Assembly (NCBI GenBank): GCA_031292305.1
Contig: JARLHJ010000041.1
Location: 1 to 62,956, forward strand
Direction: 5' to 3'
Length of the DNA stretch: 62,956 bases
Source: Candidatus Babeliales bacterium
GTDB lineage: Bacteria; Babelota; Babeliae; Babelales; JABDEC01
Shown here: positions 34,668 to 43,758 of the stretch, in pieces
Numbering within the stretch: the stretch's first letter is position 1
Layout of the letters: each line of letters opens with the position of its first letter
The notes under the pieces: generated by a model
The model's database searches: none
Told to the model about the DNA's origin: nothing
What the model saw: only the letters and a program-made list of their open reading frames with translations
Program-made: the position numbers and the translations under genes

Positions 34668-35087
34668 ATGATTGCGGCAATTTTACTTAATGGCCAATAT
34701 AAGACTAAAGATTTTCAATATTCATTATTACGCTTAAAACAAGCAGGTTGCGCAGCAGTAATAATAGCTCCGGAATTAAAAACTTATTATAGTCTAGAAA
34801 AAAAAGCTATAGAACCAGATATGATTATAGACGATATTGACCCAGAAAAATTTGATTTGTTAATTATAACAGGAAAAAATTCTTGGAATGAACCAGAAAC
34901 CATTAAACTTATTCAAGAATTTAGTAAATTCAATCACACAATAGCCATTTTAGACTCTGCAACCAACATCTCCAGAAAAGTGACTATAATTACAAATTCA
35001 CAAAAGAATGTAATTTTTTCTGAAGATACTCAAGACCTACCCCAATTTATATCTAAGATATTAGAAAGCTTACCAAAGAAAAAATAA
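34668..35087 (+). CDS. DJ-1/PfpI-superfamily-like protein without the usual nucleophile
   Basis: 139 residues, no signal peptide, very strong GGGGGG ribosome site. It begins MIAAILLNGQYKTKDFQYSL, continues CAAVIIAPE and FDLLIITGKNSWNEPE, the order of strands in type-1 glutamine-amidotransferase-like folds. At the nucleophile elbow, where A-x-C-H/x-G is expected, it reads AILDSATNIS, so the catalytic Cys is absent. It is shorter than typical members. Assignment is tentative. Confidence 0.5.
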   Translation: MIAAILLNGQYKTKDFQYSLLRLKQAGCAAVIIAPELKTYYSLEKKAIEPDMIIDDIDPEKFDLLIITGKNSWNEPETIKLIQEFSKFNHTIAILDSATNISRKVTIITNSQKNVIFSEDTQDLPQFISKILESLPKKK

Positions 35088-35190
35088 TATAAATTAGCAC
35101 TTACTGCTTCTTTCTCTGTTATTCTATTTGACAATTTTTATACTTTTGATATACTGAATTTGCATAGATAGGTAAATATTTGGGGGGCAT

Positions 35191-35577
35191 ATGAAAATTA
35201 AATTAATTTTAGCGAGCTGTGTGTTTATAGCTTTGGCCACACCTAATCTTAAACCAGCTGAACCAGCAAATCCAACCTACGCTTTAATGTCAGATTTTTC
35301 TAAGGCTGTTTTGGCGGGATACTTTATAAAATGTGCTTACAAGCTTGCAACAACTTCAGAAATAAAAATTTTCGGGTATGAATTTCATAAAAAAAGTGAT
35401 ATTACAGCAATTCAATTATCAGCAGAAATGATGATAACAGCATTTGAAATCTTAAGAAGAAGATGGGATGGCACCGCTGACTGTTGCGATGCTAAAACAT
35501 TAAATCATATCATACTTATAAAAATCATAGGCAAAGTAATTGGAATGCGTATGCCTATACCATATTTAACAGACTAA
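35191..35577 (+). CDS. Small secreted protein of unknown function
   Basis: A signal peptide (about 1-23, ending PAEPA) precedes helical segments (SDFSKAVLAGYFIKCAYKLA, ITAIQLSAEMMITAFEILRR) and a CC pair at DGTADCCDAK. A GGGGGG site lies before the ATG. Function unknown. Confidence 0.55.
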   Translation: MKIKLILASCVFIALATPNLKPAEPANPTYALMSDFSKAVLAGYFIKCAYKLATTSEIKIFGYEFHKKSDITAIQLSAEMMITAFEILRRRWDGTADCCDAKTLNHIILIKIIGKVIGMRMPIPYLTD

Positions 35578-35658
35578 TCCTTTTCATTTATTCTATTGCT
35601 TTTGGGTAAAACAATTATTAATAATAATTTAAAATTGTTTTACTAAAAAAGGAAAAGA

Positions 35659-37617
35659 ATGAAAAAAACATTTCATAGCGCAATGCTCTTATTACTGCTT
35701 TCTAGTTTTAATTCAGCAACTGCAGATTCACAAGATTACGATACAGACTTGAGCGAAGAAGAATTAGAAATAAAAAGAGATGTATTTACTAAATCATTAG
35801 CGAATAAATTTGGTTCTAGCTGTCCTACAGGGGCCACTGGTGCAACAGGTGCTCAAGGTAAGCAAGGTCCAAGAGGTGCAACTGGAGTTTGCAATTGTAC
35901 AGGCAGCACAGGCGGACGTGCAGCATGCACCAAGGGTGGTGGTTGTCCAACAGGAATGACATGTATTGGTGGACAATGTTTTCCTTTAAGCTTAAAAGGT
36001 GCCACAGGTGCAACAGGCGCTACGGGTCCAACTAATCCAGCCTCTGTAACTAGTTCAAAAGCCGGAACATGCCCTAATCAATTAGCAAAATTTAATGGCA
36101 CATCAAAAACCAATATTATTAATACCCCTATTGTTGCAAACAATAACTTATCTACATTTAATTCGCAATCCACTGCTTCATTATTAGCTGATGATTGCGC
36201 GACAACTAATATAAATTTTGCGATTGTACCAAAAGGAAATGGCGCTGTTGTCGCGAGCATTCCTGACGGTACAGTTTTGGGCGGTAATATACGCGGTACA
36301 AACGCAGTAGATTTACAAACATTCCGGGAAAATTCAACTCAAGTCGCTAGTGGTAATAACTCAGTAATTAGTGGCGGAGTAGCTCACACCGCTTCAGCGC
36401 CTAATGCAGTTGTGGCCGGTGGGTTTAGAAATGCTTCTACAGGGCCTTATAATTCAACTATTTCTGGTGGAGCTAATAATCAATGTTCGGGTGGCGATTC
36501 AACAATTGGTGGCGGCGAAAATAATATTGTTACAGTCAATAATTCAACTATTGGGGGTGGTGTTAATAATAGTATTAATGCGGGGACTGATGGAAGTTCA
36601 ACAATTGGTGGTGGTGTTAATAATCATATTACGCAAAATTACTCAACTATTTCTGGAGGCTTAAGCAACACAGCTTCAGGAGTTTTCTCAGTAATTGGTG
36701 GCGGTTTAAATAATGCTGTTTCTAATAATTTTGCCACAGTTCTAGGTGGCCAAGATAATGCAGCCTCAGGTGACCATTCGACAAATTCAGGTGGTCAAAA
36801 TAATACATCCTCTGGTGACCATTCTACAATATCAGGTGGAGATACAAATTCTGCTTCAGGAATTAACTCAACAATTGCAGGCGGATCAATAAATCTTGCT
36901 TCAGGAGATTTTTCAACATTAGGTGGTGGTGGTGGAAATACTGCTTCAGGAAATTTTTCTACAATTCCTGGTGGATCGGCAAATTTAGCTTCAGGAACTA
37001 GCTCCACTGTTGCTGGTGGAAGTCAAAACACAGCTTCCGGACAACAAGCTATAGTTGCTGGTGGAACTCAAAATACAGCTTCCGGTGATTTTAGTTTTGC
37101 TGCTGGCCGAAGAGCAACGGCTGGATTTACCGGCTCATTTGTTTGGGCAGATAGTATAAACACCCCATTTGCAGATACTGCTATCAACCAATTTAATATT
37201 CGTGCTACCGGTGGTACAAATATATATTCAAATGCAGCTTTAAGTGCGGGAGTGACTTTAGCTCCTGGCGCAAGTGCTTGGGTGGCAGTATGCGATCAAA
37301 ACAAAAAAGAAAATTTTGTAGATGTTGATCAAATAGAAGTCTTAAACAAATTGGTAAGCATTCCATTAAAAAGTTGGAACTATAAAGCGCAAGATGCATC
37401 AATACGCCATATAGGTCCAATGGCGCAAGATTTTAACCCAACCTTTGGATTTAATGAAACACCATTGGGAATATCAACATTAGATTTTGATGGCGTTGCA
37501 TTAGCATCTATTCAAGGTTTATATAAATTATACGAGCAATCAAAAGTTGAAATTAATGAACTAAAAAACGAAGTTAATGAGTTAAAACAAATCATTCAAA
37601 AAATTACTAACCCTTAA
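35659..37617 (+). CDS. Secreted fibre: collagen-like + YadA-head-like repeats + S74 chaperone domain
   Basis: Signal peptide (1-22); collagen-like Gly-x-y tracts at about 58-76 and 114-124 around a Cys-rich insert (CPTGMTCIGGQC, 96-107). There are roughly 17 head repeats of the N-T-A-S-G-x-x-S-T-I-x-G-G type at about 228-485. Residues 540-625 form an S74 intramolecular chaperone (NKKENFVDV, SWNYKAQDASIRHIGPMAQD, STLDFDGVALASIQGLY), followed by a short coiled coil. S74 domains trimerise phage and surface fibres and cut themselves at a Ser-Asp pair; here that position reads Cys545-Asp with Lys549/550 kept. Probably a trimeric surface adhesin. Confidence 0.88.
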   Translation: MKKTFHSAMLLLLLSSFNSATADSQDYDTDLSEEELEIKRDVFTKSLANKFGSSCPTGATGATGAQGKQGPRGATGVCNCTGSTGGRAACTKGGGCPTGMTCIGGQCFPLSLKGATGATGATGPTNPASVTSSKAGTCPNQLAKFNGTSKTNIINTPIVANNNLSTFNSQSTASLLADDCATTNINFAIVPKGNGAVVASIPDGTVLGGNIRGTNAVDLQTFRENSTQVASGNNSVISGGVAHTASAPNAVVAGGFRNASTGPYNSTISGGANNQCSGGDSTIGGGENNIVTVNNSTIGGGVNNSINAGTDGSSTIGGGVNNHITQNYSTISGGLSNTASGVFSVIGGGLNNAVSNNFATVLGGQDNAASGDHSTNSGGQNNTSSGDHSTISGGDTNSASGINSTIAGGSINLASGDFSTLGGGGGNTASGNFSTIPGGSANLASGTSSTVAGGSQNTASGQQAIVAGGTQNTASGDFSFAAGRRATAGFTGSFVWADSINTPFADTAINQFNIRATGGTNIYSNAALSAGVTLAPGASAWVAVCDQNKKENFVDVDQIEVLNKLVSIPLKSWNYKAQDASIRHIGPMAQDFNPTFGFNETPLGISTLDFDGVALASIQGLYKLYEQSKVEINELKNEVNELKQIIQKITNP

Positions 37618-37627
37618 GCTTTAAACT

Positions 37628-37663
37628 CCTGTAGAGTAAAAGATTTTACTTTTACTCTACAGG
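37628..37663. terminator. Bidirectional intrinsic terminator
   Basis: A 15-bp perfect stem (37628-37642 and 37649-37663) with a 6-nt loop. It overlaps the stop codon of the convergent gene. Confidence 0.8.
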
Positions 37664-38292
37664 ACCTCTAACAAATCTTTAAGAAGCTTTGTATCATCAC
37701 ATTTATTAATAGCATTTTCTAGCGCCTGCCTTACAAACAAGTGGCTTTTCTTAGCACGATTTTCTAATTTATCTACAATAAGGCCAAGATCTAACAAGTT
37801 TAAATTTTGATCAGAATTAATCATATGATCTATATCTTCTAAGCTTTCTTTTAAACTATTAAAATCTTCTTCATTTAAGAATGTCTCTTGTGAGTATACA
37901 AAAAAGCTAGATATATTTAGCTTTTCTATTTTAGAAACAGCCTCTTTAATTTCACTTATTTTTAAGAATATTAACTTTTTTAATGCTTTTAACTTAGAAT
38001 CATTACTAAATTTAAATTTTTTTTCGCGCTCTTCATGGGATTTTCTCGCTTCAATCTCTAGTTCCTTAACCCTAGATACCACCCTTGAATCTATAAACTC
38101 TTGGCTTAAAACCTCTTTATTATCTATATAATATCTTTCTATTCTTTTTCCATTTTCAATATTTTCAATTAAACTATATTTTGTGCTATTAATTAACTCA
38201 ATAATGTTTACAGAAGATGATTCATGGATTATTTTTGCATTAGAAATATTAAAGATTAATACGCAAAGTAATTTCAGACTGAAATATTTCAT
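37657..38292 (-). CDS. Secreted coiled-coil protein of unknown function
   Basis: The ATG at 38292 (GGATA upstream) gives a signal peptide ending NISNA. The mature part is strongly helical and charged with coiled-coil character (VVSRVKELEIEARKSHEERE, about 75-100). No enzymatic motif. It shares the upstream region with the divergent HspR-like regulator and could be under its control. Confidence 0.6.
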   Translation of the reverse strand: MKYFSLKLLCVLIFNISNAKIIHESSSVNIIELINSTKYSLIENIENGKRIERYYIDNKEVLSQEFIDSRVVSRVKELEIEARKSHEEREKKFKFSNDSKLKALKKLIFLKISEIKEAVSKIEKLNISSFFVYSQETFLNEEDFNSLKESLEDIDHMINSDQNLNLLDLGLIVDKLENRAKKSHLFVRQALENAINKCDDTKLLKDLLEVL

Positions 38293-38328
38293 ATAGATAT
38301 CCAAATATTGATAAATAAATTGTTAGAC

Positions 38329-38348
38329 TTGATATTAAAATATATCAA
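38329..38348. promoter_or_regulatory. Inverted repeat upstream of the MerR/HspR-like gene
   Basis: TTGATAT (38329-38335), TAAAAT, ATATCAA (38342-38348). A further TGATATA-type half site follows. The shape recalls HspR HAIR operators (CTTGAGT-N7-ACTCAAG), suggesting autoregulation and possibly control of the divergent gene. Confidence 0.45.
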
Positions 38349-38401
38349 AAAATGATATATTGATATATAAGGAAAGTAGTTAACTGACAATAGGGATGAC
38401 T

Positions 38402-38923
38402 ATGAATGTAAAAAAGAAAAAAGGGTATTATTCTATTTCTGCGGTTGCAAAAATGTTCTCTGTGCACCAGCAGACAATACGCCTTTATGAAAAAGAAGGT
38501 TTAATTACCCCTCAGAGGTCTGATGGTAATACTAGAATGTTTACTGAAGAAGATGTGAGCAAGCTAGAAGAAGTAATTCATTTAACACATCAGCTTGGAA
38601 TTAATTTAGCTGGTGTTGAAATGATTTTAAAGCTGCAAAAGCAAATTAAGAAAATGCAACGAGATATGAATAAAATCTTTGAAAAAACTCAAAATCAATT
38701 TACAAAAGATATTGAAAATTCAAAACAAATTGTTGATAGCAAAGTAAAACAATTACTTAAGATCAAAGAAAATCCTGACTTGCAAATTGAAAACAATGAA
38801 TATAAACCTATAGAAAAATATACGCAGAAAAATAAAAATAATTCTGTAAACCAGAAAAATGAAAATAGCAAAAATAACAAAATAGTTGACTTAGGCAGCT
38901 GGGAAATTGAATATGATAATTAA
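38402..38923 (+). CDS. MerR-family regulator, HspR-like
   Basis: An N-terminal winged-helix domain reads YYSISAVAKMFSVHQQTIRL, then YEKEGLITPQRSDGNTRMFTEEDV. This is followed by LGINLAGVEMILKL, the signature of HspR repressors of heat-shock genes, and then a coiled coil and a Lys/Asn-rich tail. AGGG lies 8 nt before the ATG at 38402; another ATG is at 38396. No dnaK/clpB neighbour is present, so the regulon is unknown. First of four closely spaced plus-strand genes. Confidence 0.82.
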   Translation: MNVKKKKGYYSISAVAKMFSVHQQTIRLYEKEGLITPQRSDGNTRMFTEEDVSKLEEVIHLTHQLGINLAGVEMILKLQKQIKKMQRDMNKIFEKTQNQFTKDIENSKQIVDSKVKQLLKIKENPDLQIENNEYKPIEKYTQKNKNNSVNQKNENSKNNKIVDLGSWEIEYDN

Positions 38924-38961
38924 GATAATACATTATTGTTTCATAAAAAAGAGGGTTAATA

Positions 38962-39441
38962 ATGGAAAATAATCAAAACGCGAATAGCTTCTTAGACTCT
39001 CAAGAAGATAAAATAATTTTATCATATGAATTGCTTCAACTTATGGAATGGCTTGTTGAAAACGAAGCAGAAACAATGAAGCGTATAATTGCAAAAGCAT
39101 TAAAACGCGGCTTTTATGAAAGATTACAAGAATCACAAAATTACAAAGAACATTATTCAAATGATGATATGCAAGCAAATGTTCTAGATTTCTTAGGACT
39201 GCTTGAAGTTTTATTATTAGAAGCGACCAATGAACAAATGGTTAACAATGTACTTGAAAAGAATTCTATGCCGGCTATTGATCATGTAGACACTACAAAT
39301 TGTGATATTAATACTGTAAAAACAAGTATTGCTATTGCATCATCTAAAGTTGAACGTAACCCTAAAGTCAATGCTCAGGCAGTATTTTTAAAAGAATTGT
39401 TAAAAAGGTGGAAACCAAGTAAAAGCACTATAGCTAATTAA
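38962..39441 (+). CDS. Cytosolic helical protein of unknown function
   Basis: 159 residues, no signal peptide. Helical throughout, with VLDFLGLLEVLLLEATNEQM and a basic C-terminus (ELLKRWKPSKST). GAGGG precedes the ATG. Lies between the HspR-like regulator and two secreted proteins in an apparent operon. No family recognised. Confidence 0.55.
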   Translation: MENNQNANSFLDSQEDKIILSYELLQLMEWLVENEAETMKRIIAKALKRGFYERLQESQNYKEHYSNDDMQANVLDFLGLLEVLLLEATNEQMVNNVLEKNSMPAIDHVDTTNCDINTVKTSIAIASSKVERNPKVNAQAVFLKELLKRWKPSKSTIAN

Positions 39442-39467
39442 TTAAAATGGGGAAATGGAGGTTATGT

Positions 39468-40100
39468 GTGCTTAAATTAAATATTTTGTTTTTATTATTA
39501 ATTACTTGCAATGCACTTAATTGCGTTGAACAATCTCTGGCAAAAGTACAAATAGAGCCTTATTCGACTGAAAAACAATTAGATGAATTGTTGAATAATA
39601 AGCAAACAGAAAGAAGAGAAAATTTTATTTTTCTTGCAGAATATAAAGCAACAGAATTAATTGTTAAATTAATTGCATTAACTCAAATTCAATATTCTAT
39701 ATTGCAAATGGCTCAAAAAAAAGCTGTTGAAAGAATAGAAGTAACTATAAATGATTGTATAAATGTAAATAATAAAAGTTTATGTGAATTACCTTTTAAT
39801 CTTGATGCATACCAAGAAATGATATTAGAAATTGAAAACACAGATATAGATGATAGCAAACCGGAAGATTTTGAAAACGATCCTGGTGAATATACTTATT
39901 TCAAAATAACTGAAAAGCTTTGGGACAACTATCATAACCAAATTACAAAATTATTTAATGAAAAAATTATGACATACGTAAAATACAGATCCTGGCTTGA
40001 AAATATAGAATTAAAACAAAATTATCATGTTGCCCTTTTCTGCAAATATTTACCCGTTTTAAAAAAGGAAAATAATGAAGAATCAATGGAGCCTAAATAA
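39468..40100 (+). CDS. Secreted helical protein (GTG start)
   Basis: A GTG at 39468 is chosen because a full GGAGG (39457-39461) lies 6 nt upstream and the product then starts with a signal peptide (LKLNILFLLLITCNALNCVE). The in-frame ATG at 39447 lacks a site. The mature part is helical and acidic. It overlaps the next gene by 26 bp. Function unknown. Confidence 0.55.
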   Translation: MLKLNILFLLLITCNALNCVEQSLAKVQIEPYSTEKQLDELLNNKQTERRENFIFLAEYKATELIVKLIALTQIQYSILQMAQKKAVERIEVTINDCINVNNKSLCELPFNLDAYQEMILEIENTDIDDSKPEDFENDPGEYTYFKITEKLWDNYHNQITKLFNEKIMTYVKYRSWLENIELKQNYHVALFCKYLPVLKKENNEESMEPK

Positions 40101-40599
40101 AATTAAATTATATCTTCTTATAATATTAATTCTTACACAAACTAGACAGCTAGAAGCTGCAACAGCTACAGTTGATGGTCTTAAAAAATTGATAACCAAA
40201 TTTGCAGATGAAGACAAAAGCTACATAACATTATATGCAGCAGAACTTGGATTAGATTATGATAATTATTTAGCAGCACGCAGAAAACAAAATAGCTTAG
40301 AAATTAAAAATTATGTTTTAATGTTTTCACCAACTCTTAAAGGTGAAGCCTTAGCAGGTAAAATAGATCAAGATAAATTAGATTGGGTTAACAATAATTG
40401 TCCTGGGATTTTACCCAAAGTGCCATTAACAACTGTTGTAAATTCACCTGACAATTCTGCAGGTTCACATCCAACACCGGAAGTTAATAATTCTACAGTA
40501 CCAGTCGCTACTACTAGCGTTACTACAACAGCACCTATTATTAATAAAGATAAAGAAAATAAAACAGCAAAATCATTTCATAAAATACAGATAGATTAA
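40075..40599 (+). CDS. Secreted protein with a Thr/Pro-rich tail
   Basis: AAAAGGA precedes the ATG inside the preceding gene. A signal peptide (to about residue 28, QLEAA) precedes a helical domain (VDGLKKLITKFADEDKSYIT) and a low-complexity T/V/P/S tail (VATTSVTTTAPII). Last gene of the 38.4-40.6 kb operon; its stop overlaps that of convergent maf by 4 bp. Confidence 0.55.
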   Translation: MKNQWSLNKIKLYLLIILILTQTRQLEAATATVDGLKKLITKFADEDKSYITLYAAELGLDYDNYLAARRKQNSLEIKNYVLMFSPTLKGEALAGKIDQDKLDWVNNNCPGILPKVPLTTVVNSPDNSAGSHPTPEVNNSTVPVATTSVTTTAPIINKDKENKTAKSFHKIQID

Positions 40600-41222
40600 G
40601 AAAAAAAGCCAAGTTCATCTAAAGCTTGGCGAACTTCATAAAGAGGTAAGCCAACAACTCCAGTATAAGATCCAGTAATTGTTTTTAAAAATTGTGCACC
40701 AAATTCTTCAATAGCAACTGCACCACTGACATTCAAATAATGAACACCGGATTTAATAGAAAGTTCAAAATATCTTTCTATCCATTCATCGGGTACATCA
40801 AAAATATATTTGGCACTTGCAAAACCTAATATTCTTTTTTCCACTTGCCAGCTATTATTTTTATAAACTTTCTTGTCCAAACAAAAAGCAGTCCCAGTCT
40901 GCGAACCCTTTCTGTAGCTTTTTAACATTGCAATTGCATCATCTTTATCCGCAGGTTTAGTGCAAATTTCTCCATTATAATTTAACCCTAAAGTATCAGC
41001 AGATAATACAAAACAGATGTCACCTTCTGTTTTACCTAAAGGTAGAATTACATGTTCCATTTTAGAAACTGCAATTGCTTTAACTAACTCTTCTAATGGC
41101 AAAGTATGATCAAAATTTTTCTCGTCTGCATCTTGAGCAATTGTTTGAAATGGAATTCCTGAATCGCGTAATAAGCGTTGACGTGATTCAGACTGTGAAG
41201 CTAAATATAAAATTTTTGTCAT
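40596..41222 (-). CDS. maf: Maf-family nucleoside triphosphate pyrophosphatase
   Basis: The N-terminal YLASQSESRQRLL substrate loop, then VLSADTLGLNYNGEICTKPADKDDA and SYTGVVGLPLYEVRQAL, are the conserved Maf blocks. Family members hydrolyse non-canonical or pyrimidine NTPs (housecleaning) and were first noted as septum inhibitors. About 208 residues, normal length, no signal peptide. Confidence 0.93.
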   Translation of the reverse strand: MTKILYLASQSESRQRLLRDSGIPFQTIAQDADEKNFDHTLPLEELVKAIAVSKMEHVILPLGKTEGDICFVLSADTLGLNYNGEICTKPADKDDAIAMLKSYRKGSQTGTAFCLDKKVYKNNSWQVEKRILGFASAKYIFDVPDEWIERYFELSIKSGVHYLNVSGAVAIEEFGAQFLKTITGSYTGVVGLPLYEVRQALDELGFFS

Positions 41223-41314
41223 TATTTAAACTTACTTTTATTGTTATAAAATTATTTGTTTAATATTAGACTAATCAAATATTTCATCAAGATTAATTTA
41301 TGCGGCTTAAATTA

Positions 41315-41689
41315 TTACTTTTCTAAAATTAAAGCCTTTAATTCTTCTGCATATAATCTTTGTTCTATAGTTGAGTTTGAGCTATCCGATAATGTTTTTT
41401 TGCACTTGTTGAAAAGTAAATTTAAAACTCGATAAGCTTCATCTCTTATAATTACATCATTGTGCTGCAAAAGTTTCTTTAATTTTAAAACACCTTCATA
41501 ATCACCATTTTGTATTTCTAATCCAGTTTTTTCTATTTGGCTTTTTAAATAACTAGTTAAATTTGGCTCAGATCTTTCAATTCTATTTTGTTGCAAATTT
41601 ACACTACAATTTTCAGTAGGCAAAGGAATTGATTCTATATTATTAAATATAATTAAACCTAAAAAAATAATTCTTTTATTAATCATCAT
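41315..41689 (-). CDS. Small secreted helical protein
   Basis: A signal peptide of about 20 residues (IINKRIIFLGLIIFNNIES) precedes a two- to three-helix mature part with HEAT/TPR-like look (DYEGVLKLKKLLQHNDVIIR, then DEAYRVLNLLF). Two Cys. Function unknown. Confidence 0.55.
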   Translation of the reverse strand: MMINKRIIFLGLIIFNNIESIPLPTENCSVNLQQNRIERSEPNLTSYLKSQIEKTGLEIQNGDYEGVLKLKKLLQHNDVIIRDEAYRVLNLLFNKCKKTLSDSSNSTIEQRLYAEELKALILEK

Positions 41690-41798
41690 AAAAATCTTTC
41701 TTAAAAAGTATGTAACGCCTTTAAGATTTTATCAATTTCTAGCTTTTAATAAAGGTTTTATTGAATTTATAGCTTTCCTACCAAAGATTTTTAGTATT

Positions 41799-41972
41799 TT
41801 ATCGTAACATTCGTGCAAAAATCTTATAAACTAAATAACCTATAAGTAAAATCAAGCTTACACAAAGAACAATTAACCCATAGTAAATAAGATAGAACAA
41901 ACAGTAATACCAATAAAAATGATACATAAATAACCAAGTCAATAAATCTGACAAAAAGTACCATAATTCCAT
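41799..41972 (-). CDS. 57-aa membrane protein
   Basis: The ATG at 41972 has GGAGG 8 nt upstream; the frame also opens at 42014 without a site. Two aromatic-rich hydrophobic segments (LSDLLTWLFMYHFYWYYCLF and YGLIVLCVSLILLIGYLVY) are followed by a basic end. Function unknown. Confidence 0.5.
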   Translation of the reverse strand: MELWYFLSDLLTWLFMYHFYWYYCLFYLIYYGLIVLCVSLILLIGYLVYKIFARMLR

Positions 41973-42162
41973 TTTAATACCTCCATATTCAAACTTTATA
42001 TATATATTTAGCATATCACTTATAATACTTTTGTTAATTTTTAGGCATTTAACCCAAAATAACTACCAAACAAAGAATAGACTTTCTTTGACAAATAGAA
42101 ATAATATATATAAGCTATTAGTATAGTTAATTTAACATTTATATCTTAAAAAGAGGCTTATT

Positions 42163-43698
42163 ATGAAAAAAACACTAGCGTTAGCCATTATGCTATCCAG
42201 CTTATTAATTCAAGGTTCAGAAGACCCTTTAAAAAGAGTAAGCTATAAAGAAGCTTTTGACCAAAGTCAGATTCAAGAGCAATTTAGGCAATATTTAATA
42301 GATTCTGGTTGTGCCGAAAATCTAGGTTTTGATAATCAACAACAAGCAGAACAAGAACTACAAGAATTACCAGAAGAAAATGCATTACTTCTTGAAAATC
42401 CACCAGTAAATAGTGAAGTCAAATCGGCTTACGAAAAGGCTTGTTTAAAAAAGCTTCAATCTGCAAAAAACTGGCAATTAACAAGAAAAGCACGTGAAAA
42501 CCTTACTTACCTAGTTGTAACTATTGTTGCAACTTATGCAGTTACCAAAGCAATTGGTTCTGATACCATGGGAGGCAGTTTTAGTGTTTATGGTGGAATT
42601 ATGAATTCGATGTATATATTAAAAAATATAATTGAATCAGGGTATGATTTTATACAACCACCTACACATGCGTTAGAAAAATTTGAAAAAGCATTTGCTA
42701 AAAACCAATGTTTTATACCTAAAAAATTATGGCCTGTAATAATTGAGAACTTTATGACTGCAAGGCAAAATGAATTTTCTCAACGTAAAAGCATGGATTT
42801 TATAGAATTTGCTCTCGGACTAACCATTTACAGACCTAAACCACCTTTAAGCATAAATCCTGCAGCAGGTGATCAAATTTCTAATGAATTAAAATTAAGA
42901 ATTGATCAATTTTTTACAGATTATGAAGGCGAAAAAATTACTAAACAAACACAAATGATAAAAATAAATGTTGAAAAATTTATTAACTGTTTAATTAATT
43001 TTAATGAAAATATGCCACGATATATCTGTCTATACGGTTCTGGTGGAATTGGTAAAACACACTTTGTAAGAGCGTTATGTAAATGGATTAAAGAACTTAT
43101 AAATGATTGCGTACAGTTTGAAGAACTAGTAGTAACTACTGGTGATGAACTTGAAGGAAACCAACAACGTCCAGGTGCATTTTTAAGAGTTTTACGCAAT
43201 CAACTACTTGCAAATAAACGTGGATCAGTTGTATTTATCGATGAAGCTACATGGTTAAATAACCCTGGGATGAATAGCACTTGTAAACGTGTATTTAATG
43301 GGGATCAAAGTTCATTATCTACATCTTATTTTGGAGATGATTTAGATGGCACACCAATAGAGCTTAAAGCTCCACCAATGCTTATTTTTGTGGCATTAAA
43401 TGATGATATATCAGATAAAAACTTAAAAAGTAGATTTGATTTTGTAAAACATCCTAAACCTAAGACAGAAGCTTTAATCGCTCACGCTATTGAGTTTGCA
43501 AATAATAGTAAAATAATTAAAAATTCAAATGTTGTTATTGATAATGCAAAAATTGAAAGCTGGGTTAAAGCATTAACTAAAGCTAATCGCAATTTTAGAT
43601 ATATCGAGGCAAATATTGAAGTATGTATTTTAGAAGATGATTATGAACAAGAAGAAGAAATAGTTAAAGAAAAAGAAGAATCTAAAAAAGACGAATAA
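42163..43698 (+). CDS. Exported AAA+ ATPase
   Basis: A signal peptide (1-19) and a hydrophobic region near 114-155 precede an ATPase domain with Walker A GSGGIGKT (292-299) and Walker B VVFIDE (356-361). PPMLIFVALND stands at sensor 1 and SRFDFVKHP at the arginine finger. The tail is Glu/Lys-rich. It is not closely similar to the AAA+ protein at 9997-11211 outside the motifs, but shares the puzzling combination of export signal and ATPase. Confidence 0.82.
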   Translation: MKKTLALAIMLSSLLIQGSEDPLKRVSYKEAFDQSQIQEQFRQYLIDSGCAENLGFDNQQQAEQELQELPEENALLLENPPVNSEVKSAYEKACLKKLQSAKNWQLTRKARENLTYLVVTIVATYAVTKAIGSDTMGGSFSVYGGIMNSMYILKNIIESGYDFIQPPTHALEKFEKAFAKNQCFIPKKLWPVIIENFMTARQNEFSQRKSMDFIEFALGLTIYRPKPPLSINPAAGDQISNELKLRIDQFFTDYEGEKITKQTQMIKINVEKFINCLINFNENMPRYICLYGSGGIGKTHFVRALCKWIKELINDCVQFEELVVTTGDELEGNQQRPGAFLRVLRNQLLANKRGSVVFIDEATWLNNPGMNSTCKRVFNGDQSSLSTSYFGDDLDGTPIELKAPPMLIFVALNDDISDKNLKSRFDFVKHPKPKTEALIAHAIEFANNSKIIKNSNVVIDNAKIESWVKALTKANRNFRYIEANIEVCILEDDYEQEEEIVKEKEESKKDE

Positions 43699-43713
43699 TA
43701 TCATAAATAATAT

Positions 43714-43743
43714 AAGGACATACTGGCTAACCAGTATGTCCTT
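43714..43743. terminator. Bidirectional intrinsic terminator
   Basis: A 13-bp perfect stem AAGGACATACTGG/CCAGTATGTCCTT with a 4-nt loop, then TTGCTTTT. Confidence 0.85.
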
Positions 43744-43758
43744 TTGCTTTTAAATCAA

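Noticed and set aside
36340-37110. Dense GGTGG/AATAAT-type repeats
   Set aside because: They encode the head repeats of the fibre protein; open frames in other phases are shadows of this composition.
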